A stretch of DNA of 64,000 bases from Cellulosimicrobium funkei (GCF_004519295.1 NZ_SOZH01000005.1:1-64000); one strand, 5' to 3'; positions 26,787 to 37,763 are shown, counted from the first letter of the stretch. Numbers and translations: made by a program. The notes: generated by a model not told the origin, from the letters alone.

Positions 26787-27869
26787 TCAGCCGCGGTAGG
26801 CCCACTGGAGGCGCACGGGCTCGATCGTGCCGAGACCCTGCACCTCCGTCTCGGGCTGCGCCGTGAGCGCGAACCGCTGGTCGCCGGCGAGCAGGCCCGC
26901 GGTCTCGCGGTCGACGAGCACCGTCGTCGGGTCGGCGATGTCGACGAGGCGCGCCGCGAGGTTGACGCTCGGGCCGAACACGTCGCCGAACCGGGACAGC
27001 ACGCGGCCCCACACGAGGCTCACGCGCACGGGCGGCACGTCGACGTCCTCCTCGCGGCCGCCCGCCGCGGCCAGGCCGAGCGCGACGCGCGCGCCGGTCG
27101 CGACGTCGTCGGCCACGTAGAGCACCGCGTCGCCGATCGTCTTGACGACGCGACCGCCCGCCGCGGTGATGACGTCGCGCGCGCTCGTCTCGAAGAGCTG
27201 CACGAACTCGGCGAGCTCGCTCGAGCCGAGCCCGCGCGTGCGCTGCGTGAAGGAGACGATGTCCGCGAACCCGACCGCACGCGGGAGCGGGAGCTCGTGC
27301 TCGTCGACCGCGGTCGCGCGGGCGTCGGAGAACTCGACCGCGAACCTCCCGGCGACGGCCGCGAGCTGGCGCCGCCACGCGTGCAGGAGCTGCTCCTCGA
27401 GGACGGGCGCGAGCTCGGGCAGCCGGTCGAGCACGAGCAGGCGCGCGCTCGTGTCGTCGAGGTCGAAGCGCCGCGTGAGGTGCTCGACGAGCGCCTCGAC
27501 CTGCCACAGCACGAGGCGCTCGGTCGTGTGCCCCGTCGAACGGATGAGCGTCGTGAGCGCGCGCTGGTCGAGCTGCTCCTGCTCGGCGAACGCGAACACG
27601 TCCGCGAGCGCCTGCGCGTCGCGCTCGGTGAAGGCGTGCTCCTCGCCCTCGGTGAGCGGGAGGCCGAGCGCCTGCCAGTAGGCGCGGACGCGGTCCTCGT
27701 CGACGCCGGCCCGCTCGGCGAGCCGTTCGACGGTCAGGGTGCGGGGTCCGCCGAGGAGCGCCTCGTCGAGCACCGCCTCGGTCGCCTCGGCCTCGGTGGT
27801 CGGCGCGCCGTCCTCCGCGGTCGTCGCGGACGGTGCGGGGGCGAGCTCGTTCTCCGGGTCCACTGGCAC
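26787..27869 (-). CDS. Class III adenylate cyclase with N-terminal regulatory domain
   Basis: A 360-residue cyclase that makes cAMP from ATP. Residues 1-40 are low-complexity acidic; 40-190 form a helical regulatory domain like that of the pH-sensing mycobacterial cyclase Rv1264, beginning [19 protein letters not shown]; the C-terminal half is the catalytic domain. Metal-binding Asp residues are in FADIVSFT and [11 protein letters not shown], the substrate Lys is in the latter, and the transition-state Asn and Arg are in [11 protein letters not shown], so it should be active. No membrane span. GTG start at 27869 follows TAGGAT by six bases. A CRP-like site upstream of sdhC in this window is one possible downstream target of cAMP. 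Confidence 0.88.
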   Translation of the reverse strand: MPVDPENELAPAPSATTAEDGAPTTEAEATEAVLDEALLGGPRTLTVERLAERAGVDEDRVRAYWQALGLPLTEGEEHAFTERDAQALADVFAFAEQEQLDQRALTTLIRSTGHTTERLVLWQVEALVEHLTRRFDLDDTSARLLVLDRLPELAPVLEEQLLHAWRRQLAAVAGRFAVEFSDARATAVDEHELPLPRAVGFADIVSFTQRTRGLGSSELAEFVQLFETSARDVITAAGGRVVKTIGDAVLYVADDVATGARVALGLAAAGGREEDVDVPPVRVSLVWGRVLSRFGDVFGPSVNLAARLVDIADPTTVLVDRETAGLLAGDQRFALTAQPETEVQGLGTIEPVRLQWAYRG

Positions 27870-27881
27870 CCGGCGATCCTA
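27870..27881 (-). promoter_or_regulatory. -10 box of the adenylate cyclase gene
   Basis: TAGGAT at 27881-27876, six bases before the GTG at 27869. Predicted leaderless start. Confidence 0.55.
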
Positions 27882-27918
27882 TTCCTCGGCCGGGCTCGTC
27901 GACGTCGGCAGGCGCACG

Positions 27919-27967
27919 CGAGATCGGCACGCACGACCGCCGATCCGGCCGCGGACCGCCGATCTCG
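27919..27967. repeat. CGAGATCGGC inverted-repeat element, copy A
   Basis: Perfect 10-base arms (27919-27928 and 27958-27967) around 29 bases that hold a further GCCGATC. It lies 21 bases past the birA stop and upstream of the cyclase promoter, where a terminator is expected. The arm and the following CAC match the element at 37664-37749. Confidence 0.55.
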
Positions 27968-27987
27968 AGGGGTAGTCCGGGGGCCGG

Positions 27988-28863
27988 TCAGGCGTGGGGG
28001 CGCAGGTGGTGCACGTCGCCGCTGTGGTGGACGGTCGTCGTGCCGTCGTCGAGGCGGACCTCGAGGCCGCCGTCGGGGGCGAGCCCGGTCGCGAGCCCGA
28101 CGACGTCCCCGCCCGCGACGCGCTCGACGCGCACGCGCGTGCCGAGCGTCGCGCTGACCTCGGCGCAGTCGGCGTCGAGCCCGGCGGCGTGCGCGTCGCC
28201 CCCGGCGTCCTGCCAGCGCGCGAGGACCTCGCCGAAGGCCTCGTGCAGCGCGACGAGCACGACCTCCCGGTCGGTGGTCGCGGCTCCGGCGAGGGCGAGC
28301 GAGGTGGCGGTCGGGACGGGCAGCTCGTCGAGCCGCTGCGCGACGTTGAGGCCGACGCCGACGACGACCCCGCCGTCGGGCAGCACCTCGGCGAGGATGC
28401 CGGCGACCTTGCGCAGCGGTGCGGGCTCGCCCGCGCCGGGGTCGGGGACGAGGACGTCGTTGGGCCACTTGACGACGGCCTCGACGCCGGCGGTGGCGCG
28501 CAGCGCGCGGGCGGTCGCGAGCCCGGCGAGCAGCGGGAGCCAGCTCAGGGCCTCGCGCGGCACGTCGGGCCGCAGGAGGAGGGAGCCGAGCAGGGCGGTG
28601 CGGGGCGGCGTCGTCCACGAGCGGCCGAGCCGGCCGCGGCCCCCGGGCTGGTGCTCGGCGACGAGGAGCGCGGGAGCGGGCCACGCCGCCGGGTCGCGCG
28701 CGACGGCGTCCGCGAGCTCCGCGTTGGTGGACGCGGACTCGGGCACGACCTCGAGCCGGGCGAGCGGCCCGGCGGGCGCCACGAGCAGCTCGCGCAGGAA
28801 GTCGGCCCGCAGCGGGGGTCGCTCGTCGCCGGACGGGGTCTCGGGGTCGTGCGCGGTCGCCAT
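27988..28863 (-). CDS. birA: Biotin-[acetyl-CoA-carboxylase] ligase
   Basis: A 291-residue biotin protein ligase that makes biotinyl-AMP and attaches biotin to the Lys of carboxyl carrier domains. The biotin-binding loop [10 protein letters not shown] and the KWPNDV motif are intact; the N-terminal helix-turn-helix of E. coli BirA is missing, so it is the non-regulatory group I type. Start ATG at 28863 has GAGGA eight bases upstream. Its likely substrate is the carboxylase alpha subunit at 35.8 kb. It is divergent from accD, sharing a 155-base control region. Confidence 0.93.
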   Translation of the reverse strand: MATAHDPETPSGDERPPLRADFLRELLVAPAGPLARLEVVPESASTNAELADAVARDPAAWPAPALLVAEHQPGGRGRLGRSWTTPPRTALLGSLLLRPDVPREALSWLPLLAGLATARALRATAGVEAVVKWPNDVLVPDPGAGEPAPLRKVAGILAEVLPDGGVVVGVGLNVAQRLDELPVPTATSLALAGAATTDREVVLVALHEAFGEVLARWQDAGGDAHAAGLDADCAEVSATLGTRVRVERVAGGDVVGLATGLAPDGGLEVRLDDGTTTVHHSGDVHHLRPHA

Positions 28864-28934
28864 GCCCGCCATCCTCGCGCACCGCGCGGGCGCCGCACGA
28901 GGCGGGGACCGGCCGACCTGCGACCGGCCGAGTT

Positions 28935-28946
28935 GTGGGTACCCAC
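28935..28946. promoter_or_regulatory. Palindrome in the birA-accD control region
   Basis: Perfect 12-base palindrome GTGGGTACCCAC, flanked by TT and CAA, between the divergent birA and accD genes. Candidate operator for a repressor of biotin-dependent carboxylation. It does not match the BioQ or FasR motifs known to me. A direct repeat GACCGGCCGA occurs twice just to its left. Confidence 0.45.
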
Positions 28947-29004
28947 CAATCCGGGCCCCCGCGGTGCTGGCGGCGGCCGCATCGAGTGGGTGCGATCCTC
29001 CAAC

Positions 29005-29017
29005 TAGGCTCGGGTGC
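29005..29017 (+). promoter_or_regulatory. -10 box of the carboxylase beta-subunit gene
   Basis: TAGGCT at 29005-29010, seven bases before the GTG at 29018. Predicted leaderless start. Confidence 0.6.
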
Positions 29018-30649
<1,632 letters not shown>

Positions 30650-30710
30650 GCGTCGCGGACCGCACGCCCCCGACGACCCGCCGCACGAGCGGCCCGAGAG
30701 AAGGACGGTC

Positions 30711-31220
30711 ATGAGCCACGAGGACGCCACGCACGGCCCCGCGCCGCTCGGCGCGGTCGACCCGGCACCGATGCACGCCGTCGTCGACGCGCTCGCCGCG
30801 GCGCTGCACGAGTACGTCGGCACCGCCGTGGGGGTGCGCGCCGAGTTCGGGGCGTCGGAGGCGGACGAGGACCCGCGCGTCCTCGCGCTCGAGGCGCGCG
30901 TCGGCGCGCTCAACGCCCAGCTCTTCGACGTGCTGCACGAGGCGCTCGGCATCCACCCCGACCTCACGTCGTCCGTGTGGGAGCCGACGGAGGGCGAGGA
31001 GGCCGACGACGCGGACGCCGCGCCCGCGGACCTGGAGGACGACACGTTCACCCTGGAGTACGTCGTCGTCTCGCGCCCCGGCGGCCCGGACCTGGACGAC
31101 GTCGTCGGGCTGCTGGACTCGTGGGGCCACGAGGCGCAGGCGCGCCTCACCGAGGCGGGCTACGACGTCCCGGAGTGGGGCGTGGTCCGCGGCACGGACG
31201 AGCACGAGGACGACGCGTGA
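30711..31220 (+). CDS. Hypothetical acidic protein between carboxylase beta and epsilon genes
   Basis: A 169-residue protein I do not recognise. ATG at 30711 has AAGGA six bases upstream. It is strongly acidic, with a helical N-terminal half (MHAVVDALAAALHEYVGTAV; ALEARVGALNAQLFDVLHEAL) and an acidic linker before a small C-terminal alpha/beta part (FTLEYVVVSRPGG, LDDVVGLLDSWGHE). No signal peptide or span. It starts 61 bases after accD and its TGA overlaps the GTG of the epsilon subunit, so it is translated together with the carboxylase, which suggests a link to that complex. Confidence 0.6.
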   Translation: MSHEDATHGPAPLGAVDPAPMHAVVDALAAALHEYVGTAVGVRAEFGASEADEDPRVLALEARVGALNAQLFDVLHEALGIHPDLTSSVWEPTEGEEADDADAAPADLEDDTFTLEYVVVSRPGGPDLDDVVGLLDSWGHEAQARLTEAGYDVPEWGVVRGTDEHEDDA

Positions 31221-31483
31221 GCGAGCAGCAGCCGGTGCCCGGTGCCCCGAGCGTCCGCGTCGTGCGCGGCGCCCCCGACGATCTCGAGGTCGCCGCGCTC
31301 GTGGCCGGGCTCGCCGCGGCGGCCGCGGCCGGCGACGTGCCCGACGACGTCGCGCCCGTGGACGAGTGGACCAACCGGGCGCGCGTGCTGCGCGGGACGG
31401 GCGACGGCGCGACGGCGAAGAGCTTCGGTGGGCGCTCGGGACGGCACAACGCCGACTCCTGGCGCTGGAGCCTGCGCTCGTGA
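31217..31483 (+). CDS. accE: Acyl-CoA carboxylase epsilon subunit
   Basis: An 88-residue protein of the actinobacterial carboxylase epsilon family, a small subunit that stabilises the alpha-beta complex. The hallmark is VRVVRGAPDDLEVAALVAGL at the start and a basic end with WTNRARVLR and a final SWRWSLRS. It lies just downstream of accD and one small gene, as in mycobacteria and Streptomyces. GTG start overlaps the previous stop; its own TGA overlaps the next GTG. Confidence 0.85.
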   Translation: MSEQQPVPGAPSVRVVRGAPDDLEVAALVAGLAAAAAAGDVPDDVAPVDEWTNRARVLRGTGDGATAKSFGGRSGRHNADSWRWSLRS

Positions 31484-32193
31484 CGACGCCCGGCACCTCC
31501 CCGCGCGTGCGTCGGCTGCCCGAGCGGGCGGTGCTCGTGGAGCAGGCTCCGACGGCCGACGCCGTCGAGACCGACCCGACGGCGCTGCCGCCCGTCGCGC
31601 CCGTCGCGGCGTGGCGACGCTGGGCCTGGGCGGTCGCCTTCGTGCCGACGGTCGCGCTCCTCGTCTACCAGCGCGCGGGCGCGTCGCGCGGCTGGCCCGT
31701 GCCGGAGGCGCTCGTCGTCGTCGCGACCTTCGGCCTGCTGCTGACGGCCGTGCTCGCGCTCGTGCGCTACCAAGACGACCGCGCCACGGCGCGCCTCGCG
31801 CGCGGTCGCGACGCGCTGCTCGCCGCCCCCGTCCGGGCCACGGGCACGCTCACCGTGCCCGCACCGACCACCGACGCCCCGCAGCCCGGTGCGCACGACG
31901 TGCGCGGGACGCTCGTCGTCACGACGAGCTCGGGCGCGGCGACGGCGCGCCCGGTGCGCATCGTCGCGCCCACCGGCACGGCGGGCCCGCGCCCGGGTGA
32001 CCCGGTCGCCGTCTGGCACGCGACCGACGACGAGGACGCGACCGGCGTGCTGCTCGTGCGCTACCACCGTGACTGGGCCGACGACCTGCTCGCCGCGCTG
32101 CGCGGGGGACGCCCGGTCGCGGGCGACGGGGCACCTCAGGACGGGCCGAAAGTCCCGGAGGATCCGACGGAGCGCCCGCCCCGCGCCGAGTAG
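31480..32193 (+). CDS. Membrane protein of unknown function
   Basis: A 237-residue protein with two close membrane spans (about residues 48-63 and 77-96), a cytoplasmic N-terminus, and a soluble C-terminal part (about 110-215) with beta-strands such as GTLVVTTSSGAA, ending in a Pro/Asp/Glu tail. The layout, two spans followed by a beta barrel-like domain, recalls NfeD-like and DUF3592-like proteins, but I see no decisive motif. GTG start overlaps accE by four bases, so it is part of the carboxylase operon. Its TAG stop is also the first three bases of the next gene's -10 box. Confidence 0.6.
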   Translation: MTTPGTSPRVRRLPERAVLVEQAPTADAVETDPTALPPVAPVAAWRRWAWAVAFVPTVALLVYQRAGASRGWPVPEALVVVATFGLLLTAVLALVRYQDDRATARLARGRDALLAAPVRATGTLTVPAPTTDAPQPGAHDVRGTLVVTTSSGAATARPVRIVAPTGTAGPRPGDPVAVWHATDDEDATGVLLVRYHRDWADDLLAALRGGRPVAGDGAPQDGPKVPEDPTERPPRAE

Positions 32194-32203
32194 TCTCGTC
32201 CGG
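32191..32203 (+). promoter_or_regulatory. -10 box of the DUF885 gene
   Basis: TAGTCT at 32191-32196, seven bases before GTG at 32204. The first three bases are the stop codon of the preceding gene. Predicted leaderless start. Confidence 0.55.
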
Positions 32204-33946
32204 GTGAGCGACACCACCACCACCCCCGCCGGCGCCTCCGCCGGGACCCCCGACCGCACTCCCACGCCGATCGACGCCGTCGCCGAGGCGTACGTCACGC
32301 AGGTCGCCGAGCTCGACCCGCTGGCCGCCACCTCGATGGGCCTGTCCGGCTACGACCACCTCGTCACCGACCTGTCCCCCGCCGGGCACGAGGCGCGCGC
32401 CGAGGCCGACCGCGCGGTGCTGCGCGAGCTCGACGGTCTCGAGCCGGTCGACGACGTCGACCGCGTCACCCTCGCGGCGATGCGCGAGCGCATCGGCCTG
32501 CAGCTCGAGCTGCACGAGGCCGGCGAGCCGCTCGCGAGCCTCAACAACATCGCGTCGCCCGTGCAGGAGCTGCGCGACGTCTTCGACATCATGCCGACGG
32601 GCACGGTCGAGGCGTGGGAGAACATCGCGGCCCGCCTGAACGGCCTTCCCGGCGCGATCGACGGCTACATGGCGTCGCTCGCGGAGGCGGCGTCGCGCGG
32701 CAACGTCGCCGCGATCCGCCAGGTGCGGATCGGCGTGGCGCAGTCACGCGAGCTCGCCGACCCGCAGGGCTCCTTCTTCACGACGTTCGTCTCGGGCCCC
32801 GAGGCCGACGCCGTCCTCGACGACTCCGCCGCGTGCTCGCTCGTGCGCAAGGAGCTCGAGCACGGCGCCGCCGCCGCGCGCGAGGCGTACGGCCGGCTCG
32901 CGGACTTCCTCGAGACGACCCTCGCCCCGCAGGCCCGCACCGAGGACGCCGTCGGCCGCGAGCGCTACGCCCTCTTCTCGCGCACGTTCCTCGGCGCCGA
33001 GGTCGACCTCGACGAGACGTACGCGTGGGGTCTGGAGGAGCTCGCGCGCGTCGTCGCGGAGCAGGAGGAGATCGCGCGCCGCATCGCCGGCCCCGGCGCG
33101 AGCGTCGAGGACGCGGTCGCGGCGCTGGACGCCGACCCGAGCCGCAAGCTGCTCGGCACGGACGCGCTCAAGGCCTGGATGCAGGAGACCTCGGACGCCG
33201 CGGTCACCGCGCTGAACGGCGTCCACTTCGACATCCCGGCGCCGGTGCTCGACCTCGAGTGCATGATCGCGCCGACGCAGACCGGCGGGATCTACTACAC
33301 CCCGCCGAGCGACGACTTCTCCCGCCCGGGCCGCATGTGGTGGTCCGTGCCCGCGGACGTCACCGAGTTCAACACGTGGCGCGAGAAGACGACCGTCTAC
33401 CACGAGGGCGTCCCCGGCCACCACCTGCAGTGCGGCCAGGCCGTGTACGCGCGCGCGACGCTCAACACGTGGCGCCGCCTCGCGTGCTGGGTCTCGGGCC
33501 ACGGCGAGGGCTGGGCCCTGTACGCGGAGCGCCTCATGGCGGACCTCGGGTTCCTCGACGACGACGGCGACCGCCTCGGCATGCTCGACGCGCAGCGCAT
33601 GCGTGCCGCGCGCGTCGTGCTCGACATCGGCGTGCACCTCGGGCTCCCCGCCCCGCAGGAGTGGGGCGGTGGCACGTGGGACGCCGACAAGGCGCTCGCG
33701 TTCCTGCGCGCGAACGTCAACATGCCCGACTCGTTCGTGCGGTTCGAGCTCGACCGCTACCTCGGCTGGCCGGGGCAGGCGCCGTCGTACAAGGTCGGGC
33801 AGCGCCTGTGGGAGGCCACGCGCGACGACGCGCGCGCCGCGGCGCAGTCCCGCGGCGAGCAGTTCGACGCGAAGGCGTTCCACGAGCGTGCGCTCAACCT
33901 CGGCTCCGTGGGCCTCGACGTGCTGCGCGACGCGCTCTCGTCGTGA
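32204..33946 (+). CDS. DUF885 zinc-peptidase-like protein
   Basis: A 580-residue protein of family DUF885, thought to be metal-dependent peptidases. The probable zinc motif is YHEGVPGHHLQ (an HExxxGHH variant), with a downstream Glu in SGHGEGWALYAERL. Much of the rest is helical. There is no signal peptide, so it is cytoplasmic. GTG at 32204 follows a TAGTCT box by seven bases and lacks a ribosome binding site. A strong terminator follows its stop, so it is a single-gene unit although packed against the carboxylase operon. Natural substrate unknown. Confidence 0.85.
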   Translation: MSDTTTTPAGASAGTPDRTPTPIDAVAEAYVTQVAELDPLAATSMGLSGYDHLVTDLSPAGHEARAEADRAVLRELDGLEPVDDVDRVTLAAMRERIGLQLELHEAGEPLASLNNIASPVQELRDVFDIMPTGTVEAWENIAARLNGLPGAIDGYMASLAEAASRGNVAAIRQVRIGVAQSRELADPQGSFFTTFVSGPEADAVLDDSAACSLVRKELEHGAAAAREAYGRLADFLETTLAPQARTEDAVGRERYALFSRTFLGAEVDLDETYAWGLEELARVVAEQEEIARRIAGPGASVEDAVAALDADPSRKLLGTDALKAWMQETSDAAVTALNGVHFDIPAPVLDLECMIAPTQTGGIYYTPPSDDFSRPGRMWWSVPADVTEFNTWREKTTVYHEGVPGHHLQCGQAVYARATLNTWRRLACWVSGHGEGWALYAERLMADLGFLDDDGDRLGMLDAQRMRAARVVLDIGVHLGLPAPQEWGGGTWDADKALAFLRANVNMPDSFVRFELDRYLGWPGQAPSYKVGQRLWEATRDDARAAAQSRGEQFDAKAFHERALNLGSVGLDVLRDALSS

Positions 33947-33959
33947 CCCCCGCGCACGG

Positions 33960-33994
33960 CCGGCCCGGGACGGCGGCGCGCCGTCCCGGGCCGG
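33960..33994 (+). terminator. Terminator of the DUF885 gene
   Basis: Perfect 15-base arms (33960-33974 and 33980-33994), loop GGCGC, 14 bases after the stop codon. No T-run. Confidence 0.75.
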
Positions 33995-34018
33995 TGGGCG
34001 CCCGGGTGCTCTGAGCCC

Positions 34019-34939
34019 ATGGGCGCCGTCCTCACCGGCTTCGCGGTCATCGCCGTCGTCGTGGCCGCCGGGTACGTCACCGCACGTCTCGACGTCGGGG
34101 GCCCCGACGCACGGACCGCGCTCAACCGCGTCGGATTCTTCGTCGCGAGCCCGGCGCTGCTGTTCACCGTCCTCGCCCGGGCCGACGTCGGCGCGCTGTT
34201 CCATGCGCCCCTCGCGGTGGCCGCGACCTCCGCCGTCGTCACGGCCGGCGTCTTCGTGGCCGTCGATCGGCTCTGGCTGCGGCTGCCAGCCCCGGAGGCG
34301 ACGGTCGGCGTCGTCGGCTCGGGATACGTGAACGCGAACAACATCGGCCTGCCCGTCGCGGTCTACGTGCTGGGCGACGCGACGGCCGTCGTGCCGGTGC
34401 TCCTGCTCCAGCTCCTCGTGCTCGCGCCGCTCACGCTGCTCGTGCTCGACGCGACGACGACCGGACGGACGTCGTGGCGGCTCGTGCTCGCCCAGCCCGT
34501 GCGCAACCCGATCATCCTCGGGTCGCTCGCGGGCGCCGTCGTCTCCGTGAGCGGCTGGACGCCGCCGGTCGCGGTCATGGCCCCGCTCGACATCCTCGGC
34601 GGCGCCGCGATCCCCATGATCCTGCTCGCGTTCGGCATGTCGCTGCACGGCACGCGCCCGCTCCGGCGCGGCGAGCCGCGCGCGGCCGTCGGCGTCGCGA
34701 GCGCCGCGAAGCTCGTCGTCATGCCGGTGGTCGCGTTCGTCGTCGCCCGGCTCGTGCTCGGGCTCGACGACGCGGCCGTCGCCTCGGCGGTCACGCTCGC
34801 CGCGCTGCCCACCGCGCAGAACGTCTACAACTACGCGGCACGGTTCGGGCGCGGCGAGATCCTCGCGCGCGACACGATCCTCGTCACGACGGTCGGCTCG
34901 CCCGTCGTGCTCCTCGCTGCCGCGCTGCTCCTGGCGTAG
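34019..34939 (+). CDS. AEC-family auxin efflux carrier-like transporter
   Basis: A 306-residue transporter with ten predicted spans in two halves, family AEC (auxin efflux carrier, malonate/malate permease-like). Typical sites: GYVNANNIGLPVAVYVL in the middle of the first half and LPTAQNVYNYAARF in the second, both Asn/Pro-rich crossing regions. Its substrate is not readable; bacterial relatives move malate, malonate or other organic acids. ATG at 34019 is preceded by TGCTCT six bases upstream and has no ribosome binding site. It follows the DUF885 terminator closely. Confidence 0.85.
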   Translation: MGAVLTGFAVIAVVVAAGYVTARLDVGGPDARTALNRVGFFVASPALLFTVLARADVGALFHAPLAVAATSAVVTAGVFVAVDRLWLRLPAPEATVGVVGSGYVNANNIGLPVAVYVLGDATAVVPVLLLQLLVLAPLTLLVLDATTTGRTSWRLVLAQPVRNPIILGSLAGAVVSVSGWTPPVAVMAPLDILGGAAIPMILLAFGMSLHGTRPLRRGEPRAAVGVASAAKLVVMPVVAFVVARLVLGLDDAAVASAVTLAALPTAQNVYNYAARFGRGEILARDTILVTTVGSPVVLLAAALLLA

Positions 34940-34962
34940 CCGGGGCCGCGAGCCGCGCCGGG

Positions 34963-34974
34963 TAGTCTGCGCGG
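34963..34974 (+). promoter_or_regulatory. -10 box of maf
   Basis: TAGTCT at 34963-34968, six bases before GTG at 34975. Predicted leaderless start. Confidence 0.55.
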
Positions 34975-35634
34975 GTGCTCCGACTGCTCCTCGCCTCCCG
35001 CTCCCCCGCCCGCCTCGCGACGCTCCGTGCGGCCGGCGTCGACCCGCTGGTGCGCGTGTCGGGGGTCGACGAGGACGCCGTGCTGCGCGACGCCGCCGCG
35101 GAACGTGGCGGGCTCGCGCCCGTCGACGCCGTGCTCGTGCTCGCGCGCGCCAAGGCGGAGGAGGTCGTGCGCACGCTCGACGCGACCGCCCCAGGGACGC
35201 CGGAGGACGACGCCGCGCTGCTCGTCGGGTGCGACTCGATGCTCGAGCTCGACGGCGAGGTGCTCGGCAAGCCCGCCGACGCGGACGACGCGCGCGCCCG
35301 CTGGCGCGCCATGCGCGGCCGGGCCGGCGTCCTGCACACCGGGCACTGGCTCGTGGACCTGCGCCCGGCCGACGCCGGGGGGACGGGTGCGGCGGTGGGC
35401 GCGACGAGCTCGACCGTCGTGCACTTCGCCGACCTCGCCGACGACGAGATCGACGCGTACGTCGCCAGCGGCGAGCCGCTCCACGTGGCCGGCGCGTTCA
35501 CGGTCGACGGCCTCGGCGGCCCGTACGTCGAGCGGATCGAGGGCGACCACCACGGCGTCGTCGGGATCAGCCTGCCGCTCGTGCGGTCGCTCCTGCGCGA
35601 GGTCGGCGTGGCCTGGCACGCGCTGCGCGCCTGA
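34975..35634 (+). CDS. maf: Maf-family nucleotide pyrophosphatase
   Basis: A 219-residue Maf/YhdE-family protein that hydrolyses non-canonical or selected nucleoside triphosphates, a house-cleaning role linked to cell division. The start LLLASRSPARLATLRAAGVD carries the Ser-Arg phosphate-binding motif, the catalytic region has GCDSMLELDGEVLGKP with its Asp, and FTVDGLGGPYVERIEGD is near the end. The GTG start follows TAGTCT. Here the motif reads SPARL and not SPRR. It sits between the AEC transporter and the carboxylase alpha subunit, a common place for maf in actinobacteria. Confidence 0.92.
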   Translation: MLRLLLASRSPARLATLRAAGVDPLVRVSGVDEDAVLRDAAAERGGLAPVDAVLVLARAKAEEVVRTLDATAPGTPEDDAALLVGCDSMLELDGEVLGKPADADDARARWRAMRGRAGVLHTGHWLVDLRPADAGGTGAAVGATSSTVVHFADLADDEIDAYVASGEPLHVAGAFTVDGLGGPYVERIEGDHHGVVGISLPLVRSLLREVGVAWHALRA

Positions 35635-35639
35635 CGCGC

Positions 35640-35678
35640 TGCGCGGCGCCCGTTGTCGAGGCCGGACAACGCCGCGCA
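35640..35678 (+). terminator. Terminator of maf
   Basis: Stem of TGCGCGGC with GCCGCGCA and an inner GTTGTC with GACAAC, separated by a four-base bulge on the left arm; loop of seven bases. It lies six bases past the stop. Bulged, so less certain. Confidence 0.5.
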
Positions 35679-35804
35679 CCTCACGGAGCCCAGGGACGGG
35701 CCGCTATGGAGGTTTCCGACAACCGCCCTCGGCGCGGCTTGGTTTGTTCTCCAATCTTGTCCGGTACCGCGCGCAGGAGCGTGAACCGCGCCGTGCGCAC
35801 GCGT
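35679..35804 (+). other. Upstream region of the carboxylase alpha-subunit gene
   Basis: About 125 bases between the maf terminator and the -10 box. Less GC-rich than average around 35735-35765. Presumably a control region; no clear palindrome found. Confidence 0.3.
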
Positions 35805-35815
35805 TACCGTGAGCC
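35805..35815 (+). promoter_or_regulatory. -10 box of the carboxylase alpha-subunit gene
   Basis: TACCGT at 35805-35810, five bases before GTG at 35816. Predicted leaderless start; spacing slightly short. Confidence 0.5.
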
Positions 35816-37615
35816 GTGCCCGCGAACCCCACCCGCCCCCTGAGCAAGGTCCTCGTCGCCAACCGTGGCGAGATCGCCGTCCGGATCGTGCGCGCGTGCG
35901 CCGACGCCGGCATCGCGTCCGTCGCGGTCTACGCCGACCCCGACCGCCAGGCCCTGCACGTGCACCTCGCCGACGAGGCGTTCGCGCTCGGCGGCACGCG
36001 CGCGGCCGAGACCTACCTCGACATCGCGAAGCTGCTCGACGTCGCGCGCCGCTCCGGCGCCGACGCCGTGCACCCCGGGTACGGCTTCCTCGCCGAGAAC
36101 GCCGAGTTCGCGCAGGCCGTGCTCGACGCCGGGCTCGTCTGGATCGGCCCGCCGCCCGCCGCGATCGACGCGCTCGGCGACAAGGTCAGCGCCCGCCACA
36201 TCGCGCACCGTGCGGGCGCCCCCCTCGTGCCCGGCACGCCCGACCCGGTCGCCGACGCGAGCGAGGTCCACGCGTTCGCGGCCGAGCACGGGCTGCCCAT
36301 CGCGATCAAGGCAGCGTTCGGCGGCGGGGGCCGCGGCCTCAAGGTCGCGCGCACCACCGACGAGATCGACGAGCTCTACGAGTCCGCCGTCCGCGAGGCG
36401 ACCGCGGCGTTCGGGCGCGGCGAGTGCTTCGTCGAGCGGTACCTCGACACCCCCCGGCACGTCGAGACCCAGTGCCTCGCCGACGAGCACGGCACGGTCG
36501 TCGTCGTCTCCACGCGCGACTGCTCGCTCCAGCGTCGCCACCAGAAGCTCGTCGAGGAGGCTCCCGCGCCGTTCCTCAGCGCCGCGCAGGAGGCCGAGCT
36601 GTACATGGCGTCCGAGGCGATCCTCCGGGAGGCCGGGTACGTGGGCGCCGGGACGTGCGAGTTCCTCGTGGGCGCCGACGGCACCATCTCCTTCCTCGAG
36701 GTCAACACCCGCCTGCAGGTCGAGCACCCCGTCTCCGAGGAGGTCACCGGCATCGACCTCGTGCGCGAGCAGCTGCGCATCGCCGCCGGGGAGCCGCTCG
36801 GGTACACCTCCACGCAGGTGCGCGGCCACTCGATCGAGTTCCGCATCAACGGCGAGGACCCGGCGGCCAACTTCCTCCCCGCCCCGGGGCGCATCACGCG
36901 CCTGCGCTTCCCGTCCGGGCCGGGCGTGCGCGTCGACTCCGGCGTCGTCGAGGGCGACACGATCTCCGGCGCGTTCGACTCGATGATCGCCAAGCTCGTC
37001 GTCACCGGCGCCACGCGTGAGCAGGCCGTCCAGCGCGCCCGCCGCGCCCTGCGCGAGCTCGAGGTCGAGGGCATCCCGACCGTCGTCCCGTTCCACCGAG
37101 CCGTGCTCGACGCCGAGGCGTTCGTCCCCACCGACGACGAGCCGTTCCGCGTGCACACCCGGTGGATCGAGACCGAGTTCGCCGACCGGCTCGCCACGCT
37201 CGCACCGGCCCCGGCGGCGCCCGTGGACGAGGACGACGAGCCGCTCGCCACCGAGCGCGTCGTCGTCGAGGTCGGCGGCAAGCGGCTCGAGGTCGTGCTC
37301 CCCGCGGGGCTCGGCATGGCCGCCGGGCGCGCCCGCACCGCCAACGCCGCCCGACGCCCCGCGCGCCGCAGCGCCGCGAAGTCCAACGGCGGCGGGTCCG
37401 GCACGACGCTCGCCTCGCCCATGCAGGGCACGATCGTCAAGGTCGCCGTGGTCGACGGCACCCAGGTCGCCGAGGGCGACCTCGTCGTCGTGCTCGAGGC
37501 GATGAAGATGGAGCAGCCCCTCCTCGCCCACCGCGCCGGCACCGTCCGTTCGCTCTCGGCGACCGCGGGCGCGAGCGTCAGCTCGGGCACCGCCATCTGC
37601 GAGATCGTCGACTGA
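35816..37615 (+). CDS. accA: Acyl-CoA carboxylase alpha subunit (biotin carboxylase plus BCCP)
   Basis: A 599-residue two-domain subunit. The biotin carboxylase part (about 10-455) has [13 protein letters not shown] at the start, [11 protein letters not shown], the ATP-grasp glycine loop [12 protein letters not shown], and [18 protein letters not shown]. After an Ala/Arg-rich linker the biotin carrier domain has EAMKMEQ with Lys564 as the biotin site, 35 residues from the end. It carboxylates biotin with bicarbonate and ATP for transfer by AccD, and is the likely target of BirA at 28 kb. Homologous to mycobacterial AccA3/PccA. Separated from accD by about 5 kb. Confidence 0.95.
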   Translation: MPANPTRPLSKVLVANRGEIAVRIVRACADAGIASVAVYADPDRQALHVHLADEAFALGGTRAAETYLDIAKLLDVARRSGADAVHPGYGFLAENAEFAQAVLDAGLVWIGPPPAAIDALGDKVSARHIAHRAGAPLVPGTPDPVADASEVHAFAAEHGLPIAIKAAFGGGGRGLKVARTTDEIDELYESAVREATAAFGRGECFVERYLDTPRHVETQCLADEHGTVVVVSTRDCSLQRRHQKLVEEAPAPFLSAAQEAELYMASEAILREAGYVGAGTCEFLVGADGTISFLEVNTRLQVEHPVSEEVTGIDLVREQLRIAAGEPLGYTSTQVRGHSIEFRINGEDPAANFLPAPGRITRLRFPSGPGVRVDSGVVEGDTISGAFDSMIAKLVVTGATREQAVQRARRALRELEVEGIPTVVPFHRAVLDAEAFVPTDDEPFRVHTRWIETEFADRLATLAPAPAAPVDEDDEPLATERVVVEVGGKRLEVVLPAGLGMAAGRARTANAARRPARRSAAKSNGGGSGTTLASPMQGTIVKVAVVDGTQVAEGDLVVVLEAMKMEQPLLAHRAGTVRSLSATAGASVSSGTAICEIVD

Positions 37616-37663
37616 CCTGCGCGTCCCGCCCCGGCACCTTGTCGGGGTGGACGCGGTCGTCCC

Positions 37664-37749
37664 GAGATCGGCACCTCCGACCGAGCTCGGCACCCGAGGT
37701 CGAGTTCGGTAGCACCGACTGCCGATCCTGACCGCGGGTGCCGAGCTCG
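37664..37749. repeat. CGAG(A/C/T)TCGGCAC repeat element, copy B (convergent terminator region)
   Basis: Contains CGAGATCGGCACC (37664), CGAGCTCGGCACCCG (37682-37696), a CGAGTTCGG unit near 37711, and CGGGTGCCGAGCTCG (37735-37749). The second and last form a perfect 15-base inverted repeat. It lies between the convergent carboxylase and MFS genes, and shares its unit with the element at 27919. Confidence 0.6.
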
Positions 37750-37763
37750 CCGTCTGCCTGCTG

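Noticed and set aside
35679-35804. Riboswitch upstream of the carboxylase alpha-subunit gene
   Set aside because: No conserved riboswitch core found, and the predicted transcript is leaderless.
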